The notes: generated by a model from the sequence alone, not told the origin. Positions 34,348 through 47,180 are shown, counted from the first letter of the stretch. The stretch: 64,000 nt of DNA from Neoarius graeffei (GCF_027579695.1 NC_083572.1:14384915-14448914); one strand, 5' to 3'. A program made the numbers and translations.

Positions 34348-34355
34348 ACTGGTGG

Positions 34356-35313
34356 CATAGACATATAAACATAGACACCGCATTCTGCGTAGAATCATAC
34401 GTCATCCTCGCCGCCATATTGGATGTGGCAAAGTGGAGATTTTTCAGCCGTCTCTGGTATAGCGTCTAGACAGTAGCCGAGAATAAAGATGCTTCATTCA
34501 TGTGCTGCATTTAACTGTACCAACAGGTTTACCGTCCAAACGAGATCACATGGGATTACCTTTCACAGGTGAGACTGGAAAAATACTTTTCAATACTGTT
34601 CCTTCAGTCTTCAGTTTCCCAGCTCATCTCCACCGGGTAGGTGTATAGTTATAAGCAGTGAGAATTAGATAATACAGTGCCACACTATGATGAACGTTTT
34701 TGAACGTATGATGAATGTTTTTAACCTTTCTGAATGTGAAGGAATCAGTGATGTATTTTGTTTTGGTATGACGTTAGAACCTGGCCGAACTCAGTTTGGC
34801 GGTCATTCAGCTCACTTTATTCAACGAGAGTAGGTCTGTGTGGTGACTCAATAAATAAAACGGTAAATTTTTATTTTCATTCACTATTTCCAGTTTTTCC
34901 ACTATTTCCATCATTTATCATATTCAGTCTTGTAGGTTGGTTATTGTGGCCTCAGGTTTTGGTAGCTTGTTACGGTATGCTGACTGATTAGCTTACCTGA
35001 GCTATCTATCGCATATCTGTCGCTAGTTTGCAGTGTACAGGGTATTTCGCACACTATTTATAACCATCACATTAAAAGTTATATGTGTTGTTTTGATGCC
35101 TGTTTGTGTCCCAAATATACACGTGTGTGTCTTAATGGGTGAATAAAAGGCATCGAGTTAAATATTATTGTAGAAAGGGGCTTTATGAAGTTCAGTCCAT
35201 TTACTTGCATTGGTTTACGGGGAAGATTTGCCACATCAAATATGGCGGACACTCTGACGTATCCCAGCAACGGGCCACCAGCTCAATGTGGCGTCTATGT
35301 TTATATGTCTATG
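34356..35313 (+). mobile_element. P-element-like transposon remnant with THAP exon
   Basis: The inverted ends start CATAGACATATAAACATAG on both sides, with inner matches around CCGCCATATT and GATGTGGCAAA. The flanks are a perfect 8-bp duplication ACTGGTGG (34348-34355, 35314-35321). An 8-bp duplication together with a THAP-coding exon points to the P superfamily (THAP9-like). The rest of the transposase is deleted. Confidence 0.75.
34489..34568 (+). pseudogene. THAP-domain first exon of a P-like transposase
   Basis: The ATG is followed by LHSCAAFNCTNRF and SHGITFHR, the C-x4-C start of a C2CH THAP finger. The exon ends CACAG before GTGAGA, a good donor. In intact P-like proteins the THAP domain binds the element's ends. 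Downstream exons of the domain were not found within the element. Confidence 0.7.
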
Positions 35314-35321
35314 ACTGGTGG

Positions 35322-36089
35322 TACACGTACACGGACAAACCACAAAAAATCGCCTCGATGGGTTTACCATTTTTTTCTTAGGTATGGTGCTCCGCTGGAG
35401 CTCCACTATTAAGTAGTATGTTTGTGTTAAAACATTACTGAGGCTTTTCAGGAATTTTACCTGCAAAGACCGAAGAACTGTAGCAAGGTATTCAGGAAGC
35501 CTGGAACAGCCAACTAATTAATTTCTTTTGAAAACCACATCACAGTTTGGTTAGTTGTTGTACTATGTACTGCTCAATATAATAATTATTTAGAAATCTA
35601 GAATCTTTTCATATAATTTTTGAAGGAATGTTTGTTTAGATTTGCCTTTTTGTACTGTATATGCAAACACATTGTCATGTCATGACTGTATTTTCAGGTA
35701 TATTTGAAAAAACATAAATCCCCAGTTGATTAAGTTTAAAATATTATGTAGTAGATTAGTTTGAGTTATTTCTGTACTCAGTTTATCTTACATTTTCCTA
35801 ATAATTCTGGAGTTCTCTTTTATTCAGTAAAAATGCAGGAATACATATTTTGTCTTTGTTTGGTTTGATTTTAATACTTTTAAACACCTGTTTTAATAAA
35901 GTTCTCATAGATGAAGCACTACAGGATATGCTAGTAAAGAAGCAGAGGAAGGCATAAAATATATACAGCATTAGTAAAGAAAGGAGCTTCTATGCCATGT
36001 CCTTGTTCACCTTGCAACAACCCATCCTGAAGCTTCATCAGAATGGAGGTTCATTCAGGACCTTAGTTAATTCTTTGCATGTGCCAATT
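35322..36089. other. No gene recognised
   Basis: AT-rich intergenic sequence without clear repeats or coding potential. Confidence 0.4.
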
Positions 36090-36160
36090 ACAGTTGTGGT
36101 CAGAAGTTTTCATACACGGACATGAATGTCATGGCAATAGGCTCAAAATTATACATACAG

Positions 36161-37193
36161 TAGAGCCCTGCACTCCCGCGGGAGTCCCGCGGGACCCGCC
36201 GCAAAGCAGTGCAGCGCGGGACAAATTTTGAAAGCTCATTGCGGGCGCGGGCGGGAGTGGGAGTGCACATATGCGGCGCGGGCGGGAGCGGTGATAAGCT
36301 GCAGTCCCACTAACTAAAAACGTGTTTGAAATAAAATTTATAAATTATTAATTTATGTCTATATTGATCACCCTAACGGGAAATCCTTTGATCACTCTAA
36401 TGACTCGCAGTTCACACCCAACTAGCAAGAGAACCATGAGTGAAGTGATTTACTGCTTGCGTTAGTCTACAACTCTAATCAGAGAGACAGGTTACACAGT
36501 GACGGTAGGCTTGACTCAATGCTATCCCAGAAATCCTTCCTGTAATATGCAAATTTGGCTGTCCAATCAGAGGCGGCCAAATTTGCATATTACAGGAAGG
36601 ATTTCTGGGATAGCATTGAGTCAAGCCTACCGTCACTGTGTAACCTGTCTCTCTGATTAGAGTTGTAGACTAACTCAAGCAGTAAATCAATTCACTTCTC
36701 TTACTAGCTCTGCTTTGCAATAAAAAAAAAAAAAAACACCATTGGTACAAAGCAAGCCCATTCACTTTTTTATGCTGATCAGAGAATTACAATGGTTTCT
36801 CATGTGATAAAAATGTGCAATTCGCGATTAAATATTTTAATCGCTTGACAGCACTAATTATTATTATTAGAGACACTATATGCTGAATTCAGAAACAAGG
36901 TAAATAATAACAAACGTGAGCTGTAGATATTTATGCTCAAATCCACTCAAAGTAGGGGGCGGGGCACCATCACGCTGTGTCAAGACAAGAACTTTCCTGA
37001 GAAATAATGCGAACGTCTGCATCATGCGGGATTTGCGGGCGGGAGCGGGACTGAAAATCATAATTATTTTGTGGGCGCGGGCGGGAGCGGGACTGAAAAT
37101 CATAATTCTTTGCGGGCGCGGGCGGGAGCGGGACTGCACAATGCGGGCACAGGCGGGAGCGGGACTGAAAAATCCGACCCGCGCAGACCTCTA
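36161..37193. mobile_element. hAT-like MITE with long internal hairpin
   Basis: The ends are TAGAGCCCTGCACTCCCGCG and, reverse complemented, TAGAGGTCTGCGCGGGTCG. The flanks are a perfect 8-bp duplication ACATACAG (36153-36160, 37194-37201). Both subterminal regions repeat GCGGGCGCGGGCGGGAGCGG-like words. It is non-coding. Confidence 0.8.
36422..36716. repeat. Near-perfect inverted repeat, arms about 140 bp
   Basis: The outer parts AGCAAGAGAA...GTCTAC and GTAGAC...TTCTCTTACT pair, and the inner 90 or so bases pair almost perfectly. The loop, CTGTCCAATCAGAGGCGG, is 18 bases. Transcribed RNA would form one long hairpin. Confidence 0.88.
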
Positions 37194-37249
37194 ACATACA
37201 GCACATCTAATATTTAGTTAAGTGTCCCTTTTCGATTTTCACTTTGACT

Positions 37250-38111
<862 letters not shown>

Positions 38112-38235
38112 AGAAGCTACCAGCTGCTGTCAATGGTGATCACTATCAAAAAGTTAAGAGACCTTGACTTTCATAAGTTAAAATACATTTTGGAACTTTC
38201 AGCATCACTGAATTAATAATCTCAGTGGGTATATG

Positions 38236-40729
38236 CAGTGTTTCCCACAGACCAGGTAGCAATTTGTGGTGCTCCACTGTGCTGATGAGAGAATCGTGCG
38301 CGGTGGTGTCGTGGCGGTCGGTGGAGTCGGTCATTGGGGTGTATGCAAAGTGTTTACAGCGGGCGGTGTTCAAACACACAGTATTTTTCTTCAGAGTCAC
38401 CTACTGGGACTATTTTAAAGCTACAAGAAGCATTTGAGATTATTCAGTTCAATCTAAATTATTTTAAGTTCTTTAAGAGAAGACAGCTAAAACAATTTTT
38501 ACCAGAACCCTGCCTGGTTTCATTCCTCGACCCAGCTTTACATTACAGGGCAGGCCATTAGTTTGCTGGGCTTGATGTTGGTGGAAAACCTGTCTTTTAA
38601 ATTTATGAAAATTACTCACCAAAATTTGAAGTTTTTTACCTTAGTTTTTTGCCTTTTTGGTGGCAATCTTTCAATCATTCTTTAGTTGAAATTCAAGGAA
38701 TAAATTGCAAAAAACAAGCTGGAGGTTTTTATTTTAAATATTGAACTCAACACTTACCTCAACCAATACTAAAATGAAATAAATAGTATAATGTAACAAC
38801 AAAATAATAATAAAATAAAATATCATAATTAGATGTAAGAAACCACGTAACGTAACACCAAGGCAACTAACAATAATGAAAAAGGATTACCCTAATTGGT
38901 GCAAAGCCTGCATGCCCTATCAGAACATTTAATTCTGCGTGGCTTCCTGAAAAAAAAAAAACTCAAGTGCCCTATCGTATGGGAAATCATTGGGTTCGGG
39001 ACCATTTATGGAGATTCGTAAGCAGGCTGCCAGGTGTTCCCCTTGAAGCCTATTCCTGAGGTCTGTTTTAATCTATGGATAAAAAAGTACATTTTCTTCA
39101 TCATCAAAGCACTAAAAATTTCCATTACATCAAAAAAATACAAAGGAATACTGAATTTCTATGTGCTTACCCTATTCATAGCTGAGAAATCCCGCTCGCA
39201 ATTCAGAAAAAACTTTTGAATACTCATCTGGGTTAAAGCAGCAAACATTGAGAGTCAATGAAATTACAATAGTCAAATAAATATGAAGTTATTATTAGCC
39301 TATGGGCATCTTACAATAGCCTATCTCAACTACCGCATTGTTTCTTAAAATATTCCGATTTTATGCTTCAGATAGCATCAACTAGGCATCCCCGTGAGTA
39401 TAACAACATTTTATTTAGGCTAGTGAGAAATCCTTATTTATTGTGAATGTCAAGCCATTATTAATAACTTGCATGAATGCTGAAGCGGGATAAATGGGAT
39501 AATGTAATAAGGCCGGTTCCTCGCGTCAAGCTGCTACTGTATGCATCAAAATTGGTTTATAGCCTGACTCAGGGATGTCCGTTTCATGTAAGCCAAGAAG
39601 GCTATGATAAAGCTCATCACGAGCACGATGTAGGCTACCTTTTAAAATAAGGGGTCGGAAGGCGAATCGGGAAGGCTGCGTTATTTTTAATTAGCCTAAC
39701 AGGCCTACTTGCAGTCCGGTGTCATGGTCTGAATTTACCACCAGTCTGAATTTACCAGGTAAATTTAAACTGTAGCAGCCACGGTCTAACCTTACCACAG
39801 TATAAATTTACCAACTTGGTATAATTAGGTCTAGTCTGAATTTACCAGCCTAATATGAGATTTATGTTCATGTTCATACTTGAATTATTTACACTTTATC
39901 TTGATGAATATTGATTTGTTTAAGTAAGACTCCTTATGATTATAATAATTTAGTTATTCTCCCAAATTTACCAACTTGGTATAATTAGACTGCTGTCATA
40001 GGGCCTAGTCAGAATTTACCAGCCCAATATGATAGATTTATGATCATACTTGATCCACAAATAAATTATTTTCACTTTATCTTGATGAATATTGATTTGT
40101 TTGAATGAGACTCATCATGATTATAATATAGTTATTCTGTCAAATTTACCAACCTGGTATAATTAGACTCCTGTCATTGGACCTAGTCAGAATTGGGTCA
40201 TCTTTCTTTTGAAAATGGCGAATCGCTGGTCTCGTGCCTCTTTGGACTGTGTGTTTTGCTGATCTTCATTTTGTGACTGGGAAATGATTGTTTCCTCATC
40301 CATATACAACAGCTTGTCTACTGATGATCAAATCTCACAATTGTAGTCACAATTCGCATTCTATTAGTCCACAAATGTGTTGAAATGCTCGGTACAAAAT
40401 CGCAGCAAGAAATGGTAAATTTAGACTTCCCGGAAGTTGACCAGGAAAAAAATCGGTCTGCACATGTGCATGGTAAATTTATACCAGCGCGCGATCAGAC
40501 CGTGACACTGGGTATATGCGCAACGGCAGGCCTGTGTACACGCCTCTCCGTCTCTCTCTCTCTGTGTGGGTGGGTGTGTGCGCGCGCGAACGAAAAGAAA
40601 GAGCACTATGAATGAACGGAACGATATGCAACGGAATTTTTTTTTTTCAAAATTGCGAGTCTGATTGTGTGGCGCTAGGAATCCATTGTGTGGCGCGGCG
40701 CCACACAATGGTCTATGTATGGGAAACCC
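38236..40729. mobile_element. hAT-like element with no recognisable transposase
   Basis: The left end is CAGTGTTTCCCACAGACC and the right, reverse complemented, CAGGGTTTCCCATACATAG. The flanks share GTATATG. The interior contains a tandem repeat (39798-40195), a TC-rich stretch near 40545, and a palindrome GTGTGGCGCGGCGCCACAC next to the right end. The exact boundary is uncertain by 1-2 bases. Confidence 0.65.
39798..40195. repeat. Tandem repeat of about 180 bp, 2.3 units
   Basis: Each unit starts near TTTACCAACTTGGTATAATT, passes through CAGAATTTACCAGCC and ACTTTATCTTGATGAATATT, and restarts after TTATTCT. Units differ by small indels. Confidence 0.75.
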
Positions 40730-40971
40730 TGTATATGTATATTTTTTTACCCTGTGTTGATTTCAGAAATCCACAACTAAATGAAAACTCATACTAATTC
40801 TTTTTTTTCTATTAAATATATATGTTGTAGAGTCATTCTGCTACAGAAAAATAACAATTCAAAGAAATCTTTTAAAACCCAATATGACATTCATGTCCGT
40901 GTATGTAAACTTCTGTAAAGTGTAAAACTTTAGTAGCTAGAATATAAAAGTTTATTATTATAACTTATATC

Positions 40972-40972
40972 G

Positions 40973-41004
<32 letters not shown>
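40972..41004. repeat. (TTA)n microsatellite
   Basis: About 11 copies of ATT in a row. Confidence 0.9.
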
Positions 41005-41005
<1 letters not shown>

Positions 41006-41288
41006 GTAAAATGTCAATGAAATATTTTCCTTGGAAATATAATTGAATACAAATAATAAAGCATCATAATAAATTACAATTGCTCAAGTATTTTCCAACA
41101 AAATTGGAAGCGCACAGTTGTATAGGATGTCTTTGTATACTGTAACATTACAATTTCCCTTCTCTGGAACTAAGGGGCTCAAACATTTTTGGTAAATATT
41201 GAATTTTTTAAGTCTAAAAGATACGTTGATAATTATGAAGGTAAATTTGAACATGTTTAGATTTTGGCTATGCATGAAGGCCTACATA

Positions 41289-42896
41289 CAGTGGGGCAAA
41301 AAAGTATTTAATCAGTCACCAATTGTGCAAGTTCTCCCACTTAAAAAGATGAGAGAGGCCTGTAATTTTCATCGTAGGTATACTTCAACTATGAGAGACA
41401 AAATGAGAAAAAAAAATCCAGAAAATCACATTGTCTGTCTGATTTTTAAAGAATTTATTTGCAAATTATGGTGGAAAATAAGTATTTGGTCAATAACAAA
41501 AGTTTATCTCAATACTTTGTTATATACCCTTTGTTGGCAGTGACAGAGGTCAAACGTTTTCTGTAAGTCTTTACAAGGTTTTCACACACTGTTGCTGGTA
41601 TTTTGGCCCATTCCTCCATGCAGATCTCCTCTAGAGCAGTGATGTTTTGGGGCTGTTGCTGGGCAACACGGACTTTCAACTCCCTCCAAAGATTTTCTAC
41701 GGGGTTGAGATCTGGAGACTGGCTAGGCCACTCCAGGACCTTGAAATGCTTCTTACGAAGCCACTCCTTCGTTGCGTGGGCGGTGTGTTTGGGATCATTG
41801 TCATGCTGAAAGACCCAGCCACGTTTCATCTTCAATGCCCTTGCTGATGGAAGGAGGTTTTCACTCAAAATCTCACGATACATGGCCCCATTCATTCTTT
41901 CCTTTACACGGATCAGTCGTCCTGGTCCCTTTGCAGAAAAACAGCCCCAAAGCATGATGTTAACACCCCCATGCTTCACAGTAGGTATGGTGTTCTTTGG
42001 ATGCAACTCAGCATTCTTTCTCCTCCAAACATGACAAGTTGAGTTTTTACCAAAAAGTTCTATTTTGGTTTCATCTGACCATATGACATTCTCCCAATCC
42101 TCTTCTGGATCATCCAAATGCTCTCTAGCAAATTTCAGACGGGCCTGGACATGTACTGGCTTAAGCAGGGGGACACGTCTGGCACTGCAGGATTTGAGTC
42201 CCTGGCGGCGTAGTGTGTTACTGATGGTAGCCTTTGTTACTTTGGTCCCAGCTCTCTGCAGGTCATTCACTAGGTCCCCCCATGTGGTTCTGGGATTTTT
42301 GCTCACCGTTCTTGTGATCATTTTGACCCCACGGGGTGAGATCTTGCGTAGAGCCCCAGATCGAGGGAGATTATCAGTGGTCTTGTATGTCTTCCATTTT
42401 CTAATAATTGCTCCCACAGTTGATTTCTTCACACCAAGCTGCTTACCTGTTGCAGATTCAGTCTTCCCAGCCTGGTGCAGGTCTACAATTTTGTTTCTGG
42501 TGTCCTTTGACAGCTCTTTGGTCTTGGTCATAGTGGAGTTTGGAGTGTGACTGTTTGAGGTTGTGGACAGGTGTCTTTTATACTGATAACAAGTTCAAAC
42601 AGGTGCCATTAATACAGGTAACGAGTGGAGGACAGAGGAGCCTCTTAAAGAAGTTGTTACAGGTCTGTGAGAGCCAGAAATCTTGCTTGTTTGTAGGTGA
42701 CCAAATACTTATTTGGCCGAGGAATTTACCAATTAATTCATTAAAAATCCTACAATGTGATTTCCTGGATTCTTTCCCCCATTCTGTCTCTCATAGTTGA
42801 AGTGTACCTATGATGAAAATTACAGGCCTCTCTCATCTTTTTAAGTGGGAGAACTTGCACAATTGGTGGCTGACTAAATACTTTTTTGCCCCACTG
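41289..42896 (-). mobile_element. Tc1 transposon, complete and apparently intact
   Basis: 1608 bases, flanked by TA at 41287-41288 and 42897-42898. The inverted repeats are long, about 200 bases, starting CAGTGGGGCAAAAAAGTATT on both sides, with a second conserved stretch AAATAAGTATTTGGTCA at the inner edge. Binding sites near both ends of long TIRs fit the IR/DR organisation. The terminal sequence resembles a widespread teleost, frog and lamprey Tc1 family (from memory). Confidence 0.92.
41509..42531 (-). CDS. Tc1 transposase, full length (340 aa)
   Basis: This is a cut-and-paste transposase of the DD34E class acting in the nucleus at TA targets. The frame has no stop from ATG at 42531 to TAA at 41509. 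Its 340 residues match the family's usual length. The N-terminal paired-like DNA-binding region has [19 protein letters not shown] and [18 protein letters not shown], and a nuclear-localisation-like [12 protein letters not shown] follows. Catalytic residues are visible as D in [14 protein letters not shown] in [12 protein letters not shown], and E in [11 protein letters not shown], with 34 residues between the last two. A Gly-rich block ([19 protein letters not shown]) is present. It lies alone between its TIRs. Activity is plausible but unproven. Confidence 0.92.
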   Translation of the reverse strand: MTKTKELSKDTRNKIVDLHQAGKTESATGKQLGVKKSTVGAIIRKWKTYKTTDNLPRSGALRKISPRGVKMITRTVSKNPRTTWGDLVNDLQRAGTKVTKATISNTLRRQGLKSCSARRVPLLKPVHVQARLKFAREHLDDPEEDWENVIWSDETKIELFGKNSTCHVWRRKNAELHPKNTIPTVKHGGVNIMLWGCFSAKGPGRLIRVKERMNGAMYREILSENLLPSARALKMKRGWVFQHDNDPKHTAHATKEWLRKKHFKVLEWPSQSPDLNPVENLWRELKVRVAQQQPQNITALEEICMEEWAKIPATVCENLVKTYRKRLTSVTANKGYITKY

Positions 42897-42898
42897 TA

Positions 42899-43900
42899 AG
42901 TTATTTTTTAGGCTCTCCATTCAGATTATTAAAATTACCTGTGTGTAGTTCACACCTCTAAGGCTGCCAGATTTTTCTGGAGGAGAAGCTTCTGAGAGAG
43001 GGTTTTTAGTAGCATCTAGAAAAAAAACCCTGTCTTTAAAACCAAACTAACATCATGGATAGAAAATGAGATCTCAAGAAGGAAATATCTCCCCCCCCCC
43101 CCAATTTCTGTCAAATAGTACATGATGTAACATAAAACCAAGAGACAGTTTTAAAAAATGAAAAAAAGATTGAACAGTACTGAAATAAAAAATTAACAGG
43201 AGTTTAGTATATTGCTGCATGAATAGTCATAGCGGTAATCAGTGATTATTACATTAATCACGACAAAATTGTTTTAATTAAACAACATGGTTACCACCAT
43301 CTTTATGTAGCAGCTTATAAAATAGCACTTGATCCAGCACATCCTATAATAAAATAGATTAATAAGAAAAATTTACTCCTGGAGATAAGTAATGTCTCCG
43401 ATCTAGAAGCTGTCTCTTTCATAGTGTTCTGCATGAAAAAAAAATCCTGGATATTAATAATTAATCAATAATTTCATATGCATTTACTATTGACCTCAAA
43501 TGGCATTCTGTAGTTTTATGGAGTGTCTTTACAGCCCAGTTTCAGCACAACATATTGTAGTTACATGAAAATGTCTCTAGACCTCACACTGCTGCTTGCA
43601 TGATTTGACGTCACTCAAGAAAGACACATTTAAGACCAAGGATTGAATTGCACAAGAATGTTTTAGGTAAACTCCGTCCCACTGCCTGAGTGTGAACATG
43701 AATGTGCGGTATTAATTCCTCACTTAACACACACAACTACAGCCCTCATTGAACATGTAGATAACTCGTTTTTGCTGTATTCAGTAATACAAATGAAGAG
43801 AATGCACAAAATTTTCAGTCAAACCACTGATAAACTGTGACATGAAATTACTTAATCGGAAAAGGTTACAATGACAGGAGAAACTTTGACACGTGCATTT
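42899..43900. other. No gene recognised
   Basis: Intergenic AT-rich sequence with a C run near 43091-43102. It ends at the polyadenylation signal of the minus-strand gene that follows. Confidence 0.4.
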
Positions 43901-43907
43901 TACGAGT

Positions 43908-43913
43908 TTTATT
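43908..43913 (-). promoter_or_regulatory. Candidate polyadenylation signal of minus-strand gene
   Basis: AATAAA on the minus strand about 250 bases after the candidate stop codon at 44158-44160, followed by a long T/A homopolymer region. Confidence 0.35.
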
Positions 43914-44157
43914 CTTTTTTTTTTTCTTTTTTAAAAACCCATACCATCCACCCCCCCACTTTGGAGGACTTAAACTTTGTTGAAATTTAATACAATATTG
44001 ATTAAATGATAAAGAAAACCAAACACCATAACATATACATATTTACAATAATGCCTATACAAATTTTACAGGTTAAAATGTGAGACAAAATATATACAAA
44101 ATTCCAGCATTTGCCAAACATTTACAGCTTTTGAAAAATGGAGACTTGCTGTTTCAG

Positions 44158-46700
44158 TCACGCATCTCCAATTGTTCATCCATCAGATCCTGCCTCTGAT
44201 CATCTGTCAGGGAGAAGAAACTCACTTTACTGTGTGTTCAAAGTAGAGTATTTGTATTTCAGTGAGATGCCAGTTAAACTGTATCTATTAGGGGTGTAAC
44301 AATCAGATCATTTGGATCAGTGCGTTGATTTAAAAGGCAACAATTGAAATGAATAGGGAAAACAGTCAAATCAATTTTTATCTGAAAAGCACAGACAACT
44401 GTTGGGTAAAATAATTCAGATTTTAAACTGATGTATAAATAATTTAATAAGCTAGCAAGGTGATTTGCCTGAAGCTCTGACATTTTAAAACATGCCTTTT
44501 GTATGTCATCATCATTTACAGATTAATGGTAGGTCTACTGAAGATTCTGATCACGTTTTGATTGAATTGTACCATATTTTAGCAGATTTAGTGGAGTTGT
44601 CAGCAGTTATCAGATTGTCGTCTTTAGAACCAAAATTGTATCATAATGTGGTACCCTGAGTTTTAAACCCTTGGTAACTAGACCCTTGTGTGTGGGGGGG
44701 GAATTTCATAAGGGATCTACCTTGGTAAGGTAGACCCTTATGAAAAAATGATTCATCAACAACATGTGAAGGTGCATTTCAACCTGCCTTGAAATTGCAC
44801 ACGTGGCCACCACAGAAGTATACCATGCAAATTAGAGGCCTATTTATTAATTTATAAGCCATGATTACTTTATCCAGCATATCCACATTCATCTTCTCTA
44901 CATCCTCATCCACATCCATCTCTCCTTCCAGATTTAGTTTCTGGAAGAATCCACTGATCTCATTAATGTCATCATGTGGCATCTGAATAAATAAACACAA
45001 GTGGGGGTGGTTCAAACAACAACGACAACAACAACAATAATAATAATACAATATGATATAAACTTTATATATAACTGTTTACAAAAATTATATGAGTGAT
45101 TCCACGCTTATGGGTACTGAAATGGGGACATGAACTTATTCACCTAAAACCATTTCTTTTTTTACCATCAGGTCACAAAACATGTAATCTTTAATGAATG
45201 ATATGTTAAAAGATAACTTTAATTTTCTGAGATGTAATAAAAACATATTTATATGCCAAAGTCAAGCCTATGAGTTCCAAAATGATGTCTGTTACATTAC
45301 TTCTGTTACGATTGTCCATCTCGCATCTGTTACAAATTAATTACAATCTAGCTATATACCATGTTAATCTTATTGAAAGAATGTGTATGTTTATTCTACT
45401 ACACATGTTTATTAATTATATTTGCTAAAACATCACCTTCCTATGTTTCAAAAAGTAATTCTACATTGTTAAAATTGAGAATATATATGTCCACAACACT
45501 TCTGTTACGTTCTGACTTTGGCATATAAATATGTTTTTATTACATCTCAGAAAATTAAAGTTATCTTTTAACATATCATTCATTAAAGATTGCATGTTTT
45601 GTGACCTGATGGTAAAAAAAAGAAATGGTTTTAGGTGAATTTTTAAAAATAAGTTCATGTCCCCATTTCAGTACCCATAAGCGTGGAATCACTCATATAT
45701 ATATAAAATAGTAATAATTTAAAATCAAATTAAAAAGCAGATTCTGGTCACATTTTGATTGAATTGTACCATATTTTAGCAGATTTAGTGGAGTTGTCAG
45801 CAGTTATCAGATTGTTGTCTTTAGAACCAAAATTGTACCATAACGTGGTACCCTGAGTTTTAAACCCTTGGTAACTAGACTCTTGTGGGGGGGAAAAAAA
45901 TGATCAACAGCATGTGAAGGTGCATTTCAATCTGCCTTGAAATTGCATGCGTGACTACCACAGAAGTATACCATGCAAATTATAGGCCTATTTATTAAAT
46001 TATAGACCGTGATTACCTCATCTAGCATATCCACATCCATCTTCTCTACATCCTCATCCACATCCATCTCTCCTTCCAGATTTAGTTTCTGGAAGAATCC
46101 ACTGATCTCATTAATGTCATCATGTGGCATCTGAATAAATAAACACAAGTGGGGGTGGTTCAAACAACAAGGACAACAATAATAATAATAAAATACAATA
46201 ATACAATATGATATAAACTTTATATATAACAGTTTACAAAAATTATATATATAAAATAGTAATAATTTAAAATCAAATTAAAAAGCAGATTCTGGTCACA
46301 TTTTGATTGAATTGTACCATATTTTAGCAGATTTAGTGGAGTTGTCAGCAGTTATCAGATTATTGTCTTTAGACCCAAAATTGTACCATAACGTGGTACC
46401 CTGAGTTTTAAACCCTTGGTAACTAGACTCTTGTGGGGCAAAAAAAAAATCAACAACAACATGTGAAGGTGCATTTCAACCTGCTTTGAAATTGCACGCG
46501 TGACCACCACAGAAGTATACCATGCAAATTATAGGCCTATTTATTAAATTATAGACCGTGATTACCTCATCCAGCATATCCACATCCATCTTCTCTACAT
46601 CCTCATCCACATTCATCTTCTCTACATCCTCATCCACATCTATCTCTCCTTCTTTCAGACTTAGGTTCTGGAAGAATCCACTGATGCCATCAAATGGCAT
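44158..46700 (-). CDS. Unrecognised minus-strand gene, 3' part, with a triplicated acidic exon
   Basis: Four minus-strand exons are proposed: 46566-46700 (45 codons), 46017-46130 (38), 44869-44982 (38) and a last exon of about 44158-44203 ending in TGA. The first three follow a TTTATT...CAG acceptor and precede a GTAATC donor. All are multiples of three and open only in phase 0, so they can be skipped or repeated without a frameshift. Each encodes ISGFFQ-L-L followed by acidic repeats (EGEMDVDEDVEKMDVDMLDE). The first has an extra copy of the unit NVDEDVEKM. The last exon would give a short acidic end (RQDLMDEQLEMRD). The upstream part of the gene is not identified. There is no known domain, and a cytoplasmic tail or intrinsically disordered acidic region is possible. 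Function unknown. Exon-intron signals are consistent but unproven. Confidence 0.5.
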
Positions 46701-46810
46701 CTGAATATATAAACAGATACAAGTCTGGGTAGTTTAAACAATCTAAGTAATAATTTATTATAAAATATGATATTATAAATGTATATATAACATTTTATAA
46801 AAATTATATT
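44541..46810. repeat. Tandem triplication of an exon-bearing unit (about 550 bp)
   Basis: Unit copies begin near 44541, 45740 and 46286, at GATTCTGGTCACATTTTGA or close variants. All contain CAGTTATCAGATTGT, GAGTTTTAAACCCTTGGTAA, the exon, and TAAACTTTATATATAAC. The first two are separated by the hairpin element 45094-45694. The second and third abut. Identity looks above 90 percent by eye. Confidence 0.85.
45094..45694. mobile_element. Fold-back element with arms of about 190 bp
   Basis: The ends are GAGTGATTCCACGCTTATGG and its inverse. The arms 45094-45290 and 45500-45694 are near-perfect inverted copies. The loop has several TCTGTTAC words. The neighbouring paralogous unit lacks it and reads AAAATTATATATATAAAATA at the same place, which shows it is an insertion into a TA-rich site. 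No coding capacity. Confidence 0.88.
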
Positions 46811-47180
46811 CTTTAAAAGTAGTAACATTTTAAAAGCTAATTAAATGGCTACATAAATCTTCATTAACTTAAGTTTAACTAGTATGAATTGAGGAAAGAA
46901 AGATTAAAGAAAGAGTCCACTTAGTCTTTGCTGGGTTTTATTTCACCATGGTGATGGTTCATCAACGTCTTGTTCAGGCTTTTCGCCACTTTCTGTGCGG
47001 TTTTTCTGCTTTCTGCTTTGAGTGTCTCCAGTGGAGGAAGAAAAGGTTTGGATAGAAGGGAAGGAAAGAATGGGAACCCCACTTCAGTCAGCCATTGCTG
47101 TAAGAGTGACTTCATTGTCATTGTGTTTCAGATATTTGTGACCAGAGATCAAGCTCAGTACAGTTAGTGGATGTTTCGTG
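46811..47180. other. No convincing gene; possible minus-strand exon not supported
   Basis: A 66-codon minus-strand frame (46921-47121) exists. It could hold a charged exon, but no donor/acceptor pair keeps the phase needed to join the acidic exons downstream. Confidence 0.3.

Noticed and set aside
44283-44460. MITE starting TAGGGGTGTAACAATC
   Set aside because: Only one end resembles a known terminus and no inverted partner was found nearby.
46921-47121. Minus-strand 66-codon frame as an upstream exon of the acidic-exon gene
   Set aside because: No acceptor and donor pair gives the phase-0 end needed to join the next exon without a stop.
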